Positions 53,058-63,309 of a DNA stretch of 64,000 nucleotides are shown here, piece after piece. The notes under the pieces are model-generated. The model made no database searches, was not told the DNA's origin, and saw only the letters and a program-made list of their open reading frames with translations. This DNA comes from Rhynchopus euleeides (Eukaryota; Euglenozoa; Diplonemea; Diplonemida; Diplonemidae): contig OY723242.1 in assembly GCA_963210315.1 (NCBI GenBank), forward strand, positions 2,294,001 to 2,358,000. The letters are read 5' to 3'. Each line of letters opens with the position of its first letter. Position 1 is the first letter of the stretch. The position numbers were made by a program, and so were the translations under genes.

Positions 53058-53584
53058 GGGGTGAACCTTTTGAACGGGCGCCTCCACGTGGCGAACCCCG
53101 GTAACGGTGAGGGTAGAGACCGGCGAAGATCCGTTCATTTTTCCGCTGCGTGCCCTATTTCAATACAGCGGGGGGCCCTTTTTCGCAGCTTTGAGCGTTA
53201 TTGATGTTGTGGTGTTTGTGATTTCCCTTTTACCGTGGTGCACGCAACAGCTGGCGCTCGTCGGCTCGCAGGTTACGAGGCAATTGCTAGTCACACTGCT
53301 TGAGAGGCCTTCGGGCATTCGTTTGCTAGTAGCTTAGCTACACTTCTTCACTCCGTCTGAGGGGGCGGGTAGGGGGCTGCCATCAGCCCCCTGCCGTCCT
53401 GTGGTGTGTGCCCTTCTAGCTTCCATTTTTAAATCTAACACCGGTGTGTGTCCCGTGTGTCTTTTCCCTTCCCCACCCCCACACACGCATGCCGGACGGA
53501 CGCTGGATAGCCTGCTCGACAGGCTAGCTCGGACCTGTGGCCGACGGGCCGGGGTCGGACCTCGTTCGGTTCAAACCCAACTAA
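53058..53584 (+). mobile_element. Second, 527-bp retroelement insertion at the same site
   Basis: Starts GGGGTGAACCTTTTGAACGG followed by GCGCCTCCACGTGG. This resembles the start of the 7.6-kb element (GGGTGAATGACGG, then GCGCCTCCACGCGG). It ends GGTTCAAACCCAACTAA. There is no coding capacity. It is flanked by a 55-bp duplication of host DUF4116 sequence. It is likely a non-autonomous derivative using the same machinery and target. Confidence 0.8.
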
Positions 53585-54497
53585 TGTGTCCAGCGACAGG
53601 GAGGTGCAGCTTGCTGCGGTGGCACAGGACCCGAGGACCTTGGGGCTCTGTGATGAGTCGATCCGCAGCAACAGAGACGTGTTCCTCACAGCCGTGCGGA
53701 AGGATGGCTATGCTTTGCGGCATGCTTCATCCAACCTGCGCAAGGATCGTGAGGTCGTGCTTGCTGCTGTGAAGTCCTCGCAGGAGGCACTGGTGACGTT
53801 CTGCAAGGACGAGGAGGTGGTGCTCGCAGCGACACACACTGGCGGGTATGCTCTTTGTGACGCTCATCCTTCCTTCCGCAGCAACAGAGACTTCATGCTT
53901 GCAGCCGTACGCAAGTGCGGGTGCGCTCTTGAGTACGCCAGTGTTTCACTGTGCCGTGACAAGGAGCTTCAACTGGCGGCCGTGTTGCAGGACGGGAGGG
54001 CGCTGCAGTACGCCGACCCTTCACTGCGAAGCGACAGGTCGGTTGTGCTTCAAGCGGCTCGTGCACACGGCGGTGCTCTGCAGTTCGCCGATCCTGTGTT
54101 CTGTGGTGACGAGGAGGTGGTCCTCGCAGCCGTGACGAGTTGCGGCAGTGCGCTGCGCTTCGCCGACCACACACTGTGGAACAAGCGTGAGGTGGTGCTG
54201 GCGGCTGTGCGCCAGGAGGGACGTGCTCTGAAGTACGCCCCCACAGCGCTGTGCTGCGACAAGGAGGTGGTGCTGGCGGCTGTGCGTGCCGACCCAAACG
54301 CCTTCATCCACGCTTCTGCCCCGCTGCGCCGCGACAGCGACGTCATGGCTGCCGCCTTCCCTGAGCTGCATGACCACGAGCACGAGGGCTGCATCCCAGC
54401 AACAGAATCCGCTGCACCGACTGTCCAAACCAACACCAGGACAGTTCGGGAATCTGTTTCCTCCTTCCTGAGCAGGTTTGGTTTTTCATTCTGGTGA
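53585..54497 (+). CDS. DUF4116-repeat protein, 3' part (split gene)
   Basis: Host coding sequence resumes with VSSDREVQLAAVAQDPRTLG in the same frame as 44034-45414, and gives about nine more repeats of the form ALQYADPSLRSDRSVVLQAA. The C-terminal tail ends RESVSSFLSRFGFSFW before TGA. No ATG opens this part naturally, which supports its being the continuation of the upstream gene. The tail resembles the start of the retrotransposon's OTU region (RLSTFLGGFGFELKD). CCTGAGCAG|GTTTGG near the end could be a splice donor to a further exon. Confidence 0.85.
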
Positions 54498-55343
54498 TCC
54501 AGTCGCCGGGGGGTGGGTGCACTGCTGAAAATCTGGCTTGGGGGTCCGGGACTTTGGACTTTGGACTTGCCATAGTCTCGGCAGCGCGTGGGTGGGTACC
54601 TTCTTCAGGAGAAGAACACGACTCACCTTCGGTGACCTTCCTCTCCGTCGCTACCCCCTCTGAGTATCTGCACCTCAGACTACGCTCGAGCCCCTGCTGC
54701 AGCTTTGCGACCCTGTCTCTGCGAAGCACGTCAAGCGACGCTTCCCCTTCGCCACGGCCTCCGTGCAAAGGTATGCAGCGCGTGCCCTGCTGCGTGTGGG
54801 GGTGAGGTGGCTTCGCCCTGACGTGCGGAAAGCCGAGGGTGCCCTTCCCTCTGTGCCACACTGTGATGCGTGGCAGTCTTCAACGCCCCCACCCCCACCC
54901 GCCCTCCTCCATGCATCATCTGCTCCCACATCAGCGCCTCCACCCGACCACCCCTACCTGCAGGTCCTGCAAACGGAATCACAATACTGTCGGGAAACCA
55001 CCCCACACCAGCTCCCCCTGTGTGTGTGCCCTGCCTGTCAGGTAGCTCTGTCTCCGTTGACCAAGTGTGATGTTGGTGTTGCACACCAGACATCTTCCGG
55101 CTTACCTATCAACACAACACAGGCCGGAAAAAAACACTGGGTTTCAGACACAACACCTGCATAACGAGTGAAGGGCGATCATTTTTGTGCTCCCTTCTAC
55201 CTCTATTTCACTACCCCCCCCCCCCTCCATAGTCTTTGAGTTATTACCCATCACTCCCCCCCCCCCCCCCACCCCCTCCACTTCCAGGGCTTCGGCAGGG
55301 GGAGGGGCACGTCTGCCACACTCTGGATCCCACCAGAGGAGGG
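54498..55343. other. Intergenic / 5' region of the PDZ gene
   Basis: No clear gene. C-runs at 55211-55275 followed by CCACTTCCAG at 55279-55288 resemble a polypyrimidine tract and 3' splice site, so an upstream exon of the next gene could exist. Candidate donors are not obvious. Confidence 0.4.
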
Positions 55344-57305
55344 ATGCCTGGGTCTGTGGTCAAACAGGACGGGGCGCAGGATGCGCCCGACGGCAAGAAC
55401 ACGCTCATCCCTGTCCTCGATGTTCCGGAGGGTGTTGTTGCGCGCGGGTTCAAGCTCCCGCTGTACATCGACATCGAGCGATCCCCAGGGGAGAACCTGG
55501 GCCTGTCCATCGAGGGCATGAAGCTGGTCCGGGTCTCCCCTGGAAAAGCTGGGGATCGCGCAGGCGCACGGGCTCTGGTGGGGCTTTCCCTGACTCACGT
55601 TGAAGGGGAATACGTCACAGAGAGGTCGGACAGCCTCAACAAGCCTGAGATGCGGCTCCACTTCGGCCTGAGGAATGAGCACCACCTCACCAGGTCTGCG
55701 ACGGAGCCGCTCGGGATGAAGTTCGACGAGAGGCAGAGCGCTGGGAACCCTACTCCGTATGTCGTCTTCCAGCATGCCCTTCCGGACACCGCGGCAGGGA
55801 GGTGTGGGCTGCGGCACTTCGCAGGGCACGTCGTCTCACACATCAACGGGGCGCGCGTTGTGTCCGTGGCGGATGTGAAGGAAGCCACCGCAGGGCAGAC
55901 ATCTCTTCTCTTCCGCTTCGCCAGCAGCCAGCACAGTATACCCCCCGAGGCGTACGCCACCACGTCGTCTGTTGCGGGGCCCGCAAGCGGGTTTCCAGTC
56001 CCCCGCCCGCCCCGCCGCCCCTTCTGCCCTGTTCTGACGGTGCCGGACGCCCTGGCCCGTGAGGCGATGCATCTCCCCATAGCTGTCCAGCTGGCTTCCG
56101 AGGATGGGAATGTCTCCCAAAGCAGGTTCGCCTCCCGAGGGCTAGAGCTGTTTGAGCTGAAGCTCATCTCCGTCGCGCCTGGGTCACCCGCGGAGCGTGC
56201 TGGAGCTGCGCGGTGCATAGGCCTGTCTCTGATCAGATGCGGGGGAGCGCCTGTCGCCTGTTCCGCCGATCTCCGCCCGCTGGAGGGACCCGGGACTCTC
56301 GAGGTCTTCTTCGGCCTCCGCAACGAAGCAGAGATTGACGTGTCGTCCACTGGGGACCTGGGTCTGATAACAGATCCACAGGATGCCCCTTCCCTCCACA
56401 ATGAGCTGCTTTGCGTGATGGGCGTGGTGCCAGGGGGTGTCTCGGAGAAGGGCGGGGCGCACGCCTTCATCGGGGCACTTCTGACGCACATCGATGCGGT
56501 GCACGTCAAAACCCTCGAGGGGCCCGAGGCCTTTTCCGGGAAGGGGAAGGTTGTGCTGCGGTTCGCAGACCCGCTGGCGGAGTTCCCACCGGAGACGGCG
56601 GCGACCATCACAGGGGCGTGGGCCGCTGCGAAGGAACAGAAGCAGAGGGATGCGGCTGAGGCCCAATCTGTGGAACGCATCGATCGCCTGCGCCGCGAGG
56701 TGGAGGCGGAGGCCGAGTCTGCCGAGCGCCGCCGCCGCGAGGCTGTGGCGGAGGCGGAGGAGCGGCGGCGGCGGGGCGGCAGCGGCGCGTCGGCGGTGGC
56801 TCCGCCGCCGTCAGAAGCGCCCCCCGCAGCACGGCAGCACGTCGGAAACGGTGGCACGGTGCCAATACCTCCTCCACCTGCAGCAGGGGAGCAGCGATGG
56901 ACGACGAGTATCACCATCACACGCGAGTTTCATACGGATGACTGGGGTCTGCGGATGGACGACGGATTCGCCCTCATCAGTGTGGTGCCCGGTTCGCCCG
57001 CAGATCTTGCAGGCGCCTCGAGCGTGAGGGGCATGACCCTGACGCGGTGCCAAGCGGAGGCTGTCTCGGGCGACGGGGATGTCGACCGCGTCTGCAAAGG
57101 GTGCACCGTCGCGGTGTTTGAGTTTTCCGCATCCGTTGCTGCCGGCGTGGGAAGCGGCAGCAGCGCCGGGCACCCGAAGGGTGTTGGTGGTGGCGGCAGG
57201 ATGGGTGCGGCACCGGCGGAGACGCGGCAGGCGGGCCCGCCGCCGCCGGTGCGCAAGTATTACCGTGTCGAGAAGGCCACCGGGAAGCTGCGGCTCAACC
57301 TGTAG
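55344..57305 (+). CDS. Multi-PDZ-like repeat protein (653 aa)
   Basis: The first in-frame ATG is 55344 (MPGSVVKQDG); the frame is open upstream to about 55236 without an ATG. About five PDZ-like units are visible, each with a GLS or GLR strand, LISVAPGSPAERAG-type loop and GxxLTxxxG turn. They lie near residues 22-112 (NLGLSIEG), 120-195 (GHVVSHINGARV), 255-345 (LISVAPGSPAERAG), 335-410 (VMGVVPGGVSEKGG) and 530-605 (DDWGLRMDDGFALISVVPG). A charged helix rich in Arg/Glu (about 430-475) precedes a proline-rich linker. The protein ends KYYRVEKATGKLRLNL. PDZ domains bind C-terminal peptides, so a scaffold role is likely. No catalytic domain or membrane helix is seen. Confidence 0.75.
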   Translation: MPGSVVKQDGAQDAPDGKNTLIPVLDVPEGVVARGFKLPLYIDIERSPGENLGLSIEGMKLVRVSPGKAGDRAGARALVGLSLTHVEGEYVTERSDSLNKPEMRLHFGLRNEHHLTRSATEPLGMKFDERQSAGNPTPYVVFQHALPDTAAGRCGLRHFAGHVVSHINGARVVSVADVKEATAGQTSLLFRFASSQHSIPPEAYATTSSVAGPASGFPVPRPPRRPFCPVLTVPDALAREAMHLPIAVQLASEDGNVSQSRFASRGLELFELKLISVAPGSPAERAGAARCIGLSLIRCGGAPVACSADLRPLEGPGTLEVFFGLRNEAEIDVSSTGDLGLITDPQDAPSLHNELLCVMGVVPGGVSEKGGAHAFIGALLTHIDAVHVKTLEGPEAFSGKGKVVLRFADPLAEFPPETAATITGAWAAAKEQKQRDAAEAQSVERIDRLRREVEAEAESAERRRREAVAEAEERRRRGGSGASAVAPPPSEAPPAARQHVGNGGTVPIPPPPAAGEQRWTTSITITREFHTDDWGLRMDDGFALISVVPGSPADLAGASSVRGMTLTRCQAEAVSGDGDVDRVCKGCTVAVFEFSASVAAGVGSGSSAGHPKGVGGGGRMGAAPAETRQAGPPPPVRKYYRVEKATGKLRLNL

Positions 57306-58013
57306 GAGGGTTGGCGGGGGGGGAGGGGGGGTTAATGTGGGGGGTTGGGGGAGAAGTAAACTGGGGGTACATACCTCTTCCGCCGTTCTCCCCTTGTGTA
57401 GCGGATCAACAGGAACCCACCTCTCCAGTGTGCGGCATACGTGTGGCACTGCACGATCGCCTTCGGGGGGATGGGGGGGGGGGGGGTTGGATCGCGCTGC
57501 CCCCAGCACAAAGTAGGCGTCACTCTGGCACAGCCCAACAAACACAAGGGAGTGATGAATGCTGGGCTCGCGGGGGGACCACACCCCCTCCACGCGGTGC
57601 CGGAAACGGCGAGTTTTGGTGTACTTCCTCCTGTTGTTTACTGCAACCCAACAGCCGGGCTCCTGTACAGAAGTTCCTGCAGCGCTAGGCATCGCTTTGG
57701 GCAACAAAAGACAAACCCCCTCATCAGGCTGCAGGAAGTTTGTTTTGGTTCTTCCCGGATATGGCGCACAAAACAGCCAGCCTGATCATTTTAGGTGAAA
57801 ATTGCCGGGGTTTTGCCGAGAGGGCTCGCCGATGGCGAAACACCCCAGCTGCTGACGCCCATCCGTCCCGGTGATAGTGCATCACATGGGAGCTCACAAC
57901 CGAGTTTGGTTTGCCGCAAATCAGTGCAGGCATGCGCGTTTTTTTTGTATCACGTTTATGATGCGTGAAAGTGTAAGGAGTGCTTCCGACGACCCTTTCT
58001 TTCTTTTCTGTAT
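57306..58013. other. Intergenic, no gene seen
   Basis: G-run-rich 3' flank of the PDZ gene followed by mixed sequence. Confidence 0.5.
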
Positions 58014-58121
58014 GGGGGTCTTCGCTACGGGGTGATCGTCAGTGCATTTTGGTGTATTTCCTGTTGAATTTGCTGAAAACTGACGAAGATTGACGAAGGA
58101 TAACGACCAGCGAAGACCCCC
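58014..58121. mobile_element. GGGGGTC mini-element (108 bp), TAT target duplication
   Basis: Near-identical to 37366-37472. Ends GGGGGTCTTCGCTACGG and CCAGCGAAGACCCCC. TAT at 58011-58013 and 58122-58124. Confidence 0.8.
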
Positions 58122-58678
58122 TATGTCTCTCGATCTCATGTTCACATGCGCTCTCCATCACCCCACATCAAAGCAGCGGGCTATAGGGTGGGTGGAAGCG
58201 TCGGTCGCTACGCTTTTGGTGTCGTTTCTCCGCACCCCGCCCCCCCTGCTTCTATGCTGCATTCTATGAGCACCACCACCCCACCGGGCCCACCCCCAAC
58301 ACCACCCCCTTTCCCCCTCAAAAAATAGTGTCGCGTGTGTCAGGACCCGTGCCCCGCACCCCCTTACCTTCAGACAGGCGAGAGGGTGTGTGGAAGCGTC
58401 AATGCAAAAAGCAACTACTCCCCCCCCCCCCCCCCCCTGCAATACGATTCATCGATCACCCGCCTTCAGCCAGTTTGGGAAGGGACCTCTCTAAGGGTTT
58501 TGCGTGGTTGCGTTCTGCCGGTGTCAAAAAGCCTGACAAAAAATCTCCAGCTGTTTGTTTTGTTTTTTTGTGCGAACGAAGATTCAAAGAGAAAAACTAA
58601 AATATTTCGGATATGTTCTGACACTGAGTGGCTCGGGAGGGGGGGGGGGTTAGGGAGGTCCACGAGGGCGTTTTTTCT
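58122..58678. other. Intergenic with two right-block-like fragments
   Basis: GGTGGAAGCGTCGGTCGC near 58190 and GTGGAAGCGTCAATGCAAAA near 58390 resemble the start of the element right blocks. No gene is seen. Confidence 0.45.
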
Positions 58679-60640
58679 GTCACGGAGCACGATTTTTTTG
58701 ATTTTCGGTCAAAAACTCCACCAAAATGGGCGTACCTGGCCAAAAATCTAGTGGGGGATCACCGAAAAAACCCGAGAAAATAGCGGACACCCTCGAGAAA
58801 GTCGATCCATTCGAATTACTTGGGAGTTTTTCCTGAAAAATGGCCGAGAATGTGACTCAAAAATGCACACTTTTCGGCCAAAATGCAACACTTATCAAAA
58901 CCCCATCTGAGCGCGCAGAATACCATCTAAGCACCCCAAAACCGCAAAAATACCCCTCCAGTGAGGTACCCGGGTGGAAAAATATGGGTGCTGCACCTTC
59001 TGAGGGCCTACCTTTGGGTCCCAGCCGGAATTTCCTGGCCGACCCCCCCATAAGCCCCCTGGTTTCCCTCACTTTTTCAGCATTTTCCAGACTCGCGGAC
59101 CCAAAAGATACGACCCAGAGGGCCACAGAAGCCCCCCAAAACCCCCCAAGAGTCATAGATATGCCCTAAAAGGGGTCGGAAAAACCAGGTGCGGCCACTT
59201 TGGTGCTCAATTTTGACCCAGAATCCCGAAAATTTCCTGATGCAACACTTATGCAACACTTAGCGGTACAGAAGTGGGTCAAATTGTAACACTTTTCGGG
59301 ATGGCTCTGGGTGCCCAGAGCACCATCGAAACACCCCAAAACCATGAAAGCCTCACTTCAGTGAGGTATCCAGGTGAGGAAAAATGGGTTTTGCACCTCT
59401 TTGAGGCCACCTTTGGGGTTCCGGTGGGTGTTGAGTCAGGAACCCCCCCAGAACACCCCCAGGTACCCTGCTGGAGGCACTCATAACCACCCATGCCAAC
59501 ATCGACTCCACGAACCCTATTGGGGGCGGCGGAGTGAAAGTCTTGTGTCGCCAGGAGGTATCAAGGACACTTGTCACGGGCTCCGAGTACTCCGTTGTTT
59601 GTCTCAGACCCATAGTGACTCGGTGAGAAGACCCCCACAGCTCCGAGGGTGTGCTCAGGTGACCACACGCCTTCCCAGCTACAACTTCAACTTGACTCGA
59701 AGAAGATCTCCGATGACCCAGTGTGCATCCAACCATGACTCTCTCCAAAGAATGTGCCTTTACCACCTCCTGGCGACACAAGACTTTCGCTCTGCCACTC
59801 CCATTGGGGTTCGCGGGGTATAGGTTGTGTGGGTGGTTTTGAGTGCCTCCAGCAGGGTACTTTGGGGTGTTCTGGGGGGATTCCTGGCTCAACACCCACC
59901 AAAACCCCAAAGGTGACCTCAAAAAGGTGCAAAACCCATTTTCCTCACCTGGATACCTCACTGAAGTGAGGCTTTCATGGTTTTGGGGTGTTGAGATGGT
60001 TTTCTGGGCACCCAGAGCCATCCCGAAAAGTGTTGCAATTTGACCAGCTTATGCAACGCTAAGTGTTGCATAAGTGTTGCATCAGGAGAATTCGGCATCC
60101 TGGGTCCAAATTGACCACCAAAGTGGTCGAAACCGGTTTTCCCGGCCCTTTTTAGGACATATCTATGACTCCTGGGGGGTTTTGGGGGCTTCTGTGGCCC
60201 TCTGGGTGATAGTTTTTGGGTTCGCGAGTCTGGAATAAGCCGGAAAACATGGGAAAAACAGGGGTTTTATGGGGGTTCGGCCAGGAATTATCGACTGGGA
60301 CCCTAAGGTAGGCCCCAAGAAGGTGCAGCACCCATTTTTTTCCACCCGGATACCTCACTGGAGGGGTATTTTTGCGGTTTTGGGGTGTTTAGATGGTATT
60401 CTGGGCACTCAGATTGGTTTTTGATAAGTGTTGCATTTTGGCCAAATTTGTTACATTTTTGTTACATGTTTTCGGCCATTTTTCAGGGAAAAAATGCCAA
60501 GTAATTCGAATGGATCGACTTTCTCGAGGGTGTCCGCTATTTTCTCGGGTTTTTTCAGTGATCCCCCACTAGATTTTTGGCCAGGTACGCCCATTTTGGT
60601 GGAGTTTTTGGCTGAAAATCAAAAAAATCGTGTTTGTGAC
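58679..60640. mobile_element. 2-kb palindrome (foldback element)
   Basis: The left arm begins GTCAC, then CACGATTTTTTTGATTTTC. The right arm ends with the complement (GAAAATCAAAAAAATCGTG, then GTGAC). Inverted homology continues inward through ACTTTTCGGGATGGCTCTGG and AGTCTTGTGTCGCCAGGAGG, leaving a loop of only about 180 bp (about 59572-59750). Arms differ by scattered substitutions. No ORF of note. The target duplication is not evident. Confidence 0.9.
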
Positions 60641-60866
60641 AGGCCTAAACAGAGATTTTCCTTTACGTGGACTCCCCTACGGGGGGGGGGGTGGGCATCG
60701 CGCGTGGTGCTTCTCCCGAAATCCCCCCCCCTCCGCGCCAACGAGTTTTAAGCACATCGACAGCTGAAGTCCATTCTGCTGCTGAAAAAACCTCTCTGAG
60801 CACGAACGGGATACGTCCTTCAGCAACACCAAGCGTTGCTTTAAGGTGAAGAATATGTCGTGCGTT

Positions 60867-60982
60867 GGGGCCCTCGCGACCAGGTGTGGCTGAGTGGGGG
60901 AACAGGCAAGGGGGCGGCCTTGCCTCCCCCCACTGCCTGACGAGCTGCGTCACACAGCTGTGACTGGTAGCAAGGGTCCCCC
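60867..60982. mobile_element. GGGGCCC mini-element (116 bp), GTT target duplication
   Basis: Ends GGGGCCCTCGCGACCAGG and GACTGGTAGCAAGGGTCCCCC. GTT at 60864-60866 and 60983-60985. Confidence 0.75.
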
Positions 60983-61300
60983 GTTGATTTTCGTTTCTGT
61001 TGCAGCGCTGCCTTCCTTTGACCCTCTACCAGGGATTTTTCCCGATAATTCCTGAGCGAGAGAGGGGTGGTGTGTGGGGCGGGCTTCTCAGCTCTCGGAA
61101 GTGCGGAAAAAGGATTGCCGGGTTTCTTTTGTTTTGTGAAATGTTTGTGCAACCTTCTGGTCACCTGTCACGTTGGGGCGTGGAGTGTAGGTGGACAAAA
61201 CATTGCTCCCACTGCAACCCTTTTTTAAAAGTTCTGAACGCCTTCCCTGGGCACGGTGCGTTTGTCACAAGAAATCGAGCTGTGCATACGACTGGCTCGA
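60983..61300. other. Intergenic, no gene seen
   Basis: Mixed sequence without supported features. Confidence 0.5.
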
Positions 61301-61308
61301 TTTTCCAT

Positions 61309-61945
61309 CAGGGGTGGAGCTTGGGGGTTTTTTCGGGTCAGCTGACCTGATTTTCTGCAGGCCCTCACAAAAAATCAGGTCAGGGGTAAAAAGAAAAAAA
61401 AATATAGATTTTCGGGGAACCGGAAAAGTTGGCTCCTCGCCTTGGGGTCTCAAGGTGACCAGGAGGCGTTTCGTGAGCAAAGTGACCCCAGCGACATGAG
61501 CACAGGCCTCAAACAGTCACAATAGAGGACAAATGAAGCTGCCCAACCCGTACCGTGCAACAGACGTTTACTACCGTGGCCTCCGGCGGCTGGGGGGCTC
61601 CGCCCCCCAGACCCCCCTGTGGCATGTGCCTGTCTTGTACCCAAGCCCTTTACATCAGGGAATGGAGTACAGACCGCCCTCAGTATCCTCAGGAGGACGC
61701 AGCCAACTCACACAGAATCCGTACGCCCGCAAGTCACAGATGTTCACTACCGTGGCCTCCGGCGGCTGGGGGCTCCGCCCCCCAGACCCCCCCCTATGGC
61801 ATGTGTTTGTCTTGTAGCCAAGTCCTTGCGACCGAGCACTGATCTCTGAGACGAACCGGGGGGGAACCCATTCAGTGAGAAAAAATTGGCTGACCCGATC
61901 TGACCCGATCCAGCCCGCAACCCCAAATTTCAAGCTCCACCCCTG
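61309..61945. mobile_element. hAT-type MITE, copy 2 (637 bp), TSD TTTTCCAT
   Basis: Ends CAGGGGTGGAGCTTG and CAAGCTCCACCCCTG. The perfect 8-bp duplication TTTTCCAT lies at 61301-61308 and 61946-61953. Internal sequence matches 32595-33255 in opposite orientation, including both GC hairpin units (about 61568-61621, 61743-61797). No transposase. Confidence 0.93.
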
Positions 61946-61953
61946 TTTTCCAT

Positions 61954-62786
61954 TATTTTACAAAAAAAAAAGAATGTGGAAAAATAGGCGAGAGAGAAAA
62001 AAACAACCAGGGCACTGTCGCACACCTTCTGCCCCCTACCCACCCAACCCCCATATGTATCTGTTTGTAATTCCTTTTCTCTTCCGGCGTGGTCAAGCTG
62101 TCTTGCCCACGCCACACCCTGTCGTCTCTGATCTGGCCCACCCCCCACCCTCCCCTCCCGCCCAGGGCTCACGATAAGGTTTGCCCGTTTTTCCACCGAA
62201 AAGTCGGTCCCCCACCACCCCCACCCCCCCCCCCTGGGGTCCACAGGATCGGGTCTACGTATATTGTACCACAACAGGGCCTCCTGTCAAGTGTCAAAAA
62301 GGATAGCGGGGGGGGTTGCCCGGAAGGCGTCACTTTTTAGCAGCGGATCTTGGCCAACAGCAAACCAAAAGGCAAGCCCCCGAGTCAAGGGCGTGTGGAG
62401 GGGGTTTGACTTTTGTTGTTGTGAATCCAGGCGTCAAGCCCTGCCCGCCCGCACACTCCCACCGGGGCTGTTGTGGTGTGCGGGGCTGACCCTAGATCGC
62501 CTGTCCCTGTGCTGACACGCATTGTTGTAGGCATGGATGTTATTTTATCTTACTCCACCACAATTTTCGTTACTCCTATTAATCTCCTACACCCCCACTT
62601 TTTTCTACTCCACCCCCATTTTTTTGGACTGTAAAAAAAAGTTCGTCTCCTGGTGCCCCTGAAAACGAAATCGCAACTACGTCAGAACTACGTAAGAACT
62701 ACGTAAATCGGGGGTGGACCTTCTTTTTTATTTTGAAAATGGGATTTCCCCTTCACAGGTTACTGGGGGGGGTCGAATATAAGATG
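61954..62786. other. Intergenic, no gene seen
   Basis: C-rich runs, then an AC-rich stretch with CTACTCCACCCCCATTTTT and CAGAACTACGTAAGAACTAC motifs. No supported gene. Confidence 0.5.
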
Positions 62787-62788
62787 TA

Positions 62789-63152
62789 CCTGGGACCCCC
62801 CGTGTATAAGTCCCCCCCCCTTACCCCCGTGTTTAAGTCCCCCCCTGGGGGTCTGGCAGGGGGGGGACTTAAACACAGGGGGACCTAAACACGGGGGTGG
62901 GCTGGTCTGGAGGGTCATCAGGTGGCCCCTAGGCCCTCCAGGTGCTGTCTGAGTCGAAAAGTGGGGTGCCAAAAGTCCATCCGAACCGGAATTACCCCCC
63001 TACGACAGCAGAGGAAGAGGTCTTCTTGGTCTCCACTGTGCCACCCCCGTGTTTAAGCCCCCCCTGTGTTTAGGTCCGCCCCCCCCGTGTTTAAGTCCCC
63101 CCCGGCCGAAAATCGCCTCCAGGGGGGGGACTTAAACACGGGGGGTCCCAGG
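62789..63152. mobile_element. 364-bp MITE with TA target duplication, copy 2
   Basis: Same length and ends as 5966-6329. TA at 62787-62788 and 63153-63154. Only a few substitutions separate the copies. Confidence 0.88.
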
Positions 63153-63237
63153 TACCTCGAATACAAGATACGATACCTTGAATATAAGATGTATTTTGAA
63201 ATCCCAAAATATAAATGGAATATAAGATGTACCTACC

Positions 63238-63303
63238 ACCCCCCGTGTATATGTCACCCCCCCCAGGTGCAAAAATCGGGAGGGGGGTGACATAAACACA
63301 CCT
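63238..63303. repeat. Short inverted repeat related to the 364-bp MITE
   Basis: CCCCCCGTGTATATGTCACC and GGTGACATAAACACACC form the arms around GGTGCAAAAATCGGGAG. GAATATAAGATGTA motifs lie on both sides (62775, 63180, 63219). Confidence 0.55.
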
Positions 63304-63309
63304 TTTTAG

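Noticed and set aside
53586-54497. Independent gene start at 53586
   Set aside because: The codon there is GTG inside the target duplication. The sequence is the continuation of the gene begun at 44034.
55236-55343. Upstream extension of the PDZ-like frame
   Set aside because: The extension has no ATG and translates a C-run. A splice acceptor at about 55288 is more likely.
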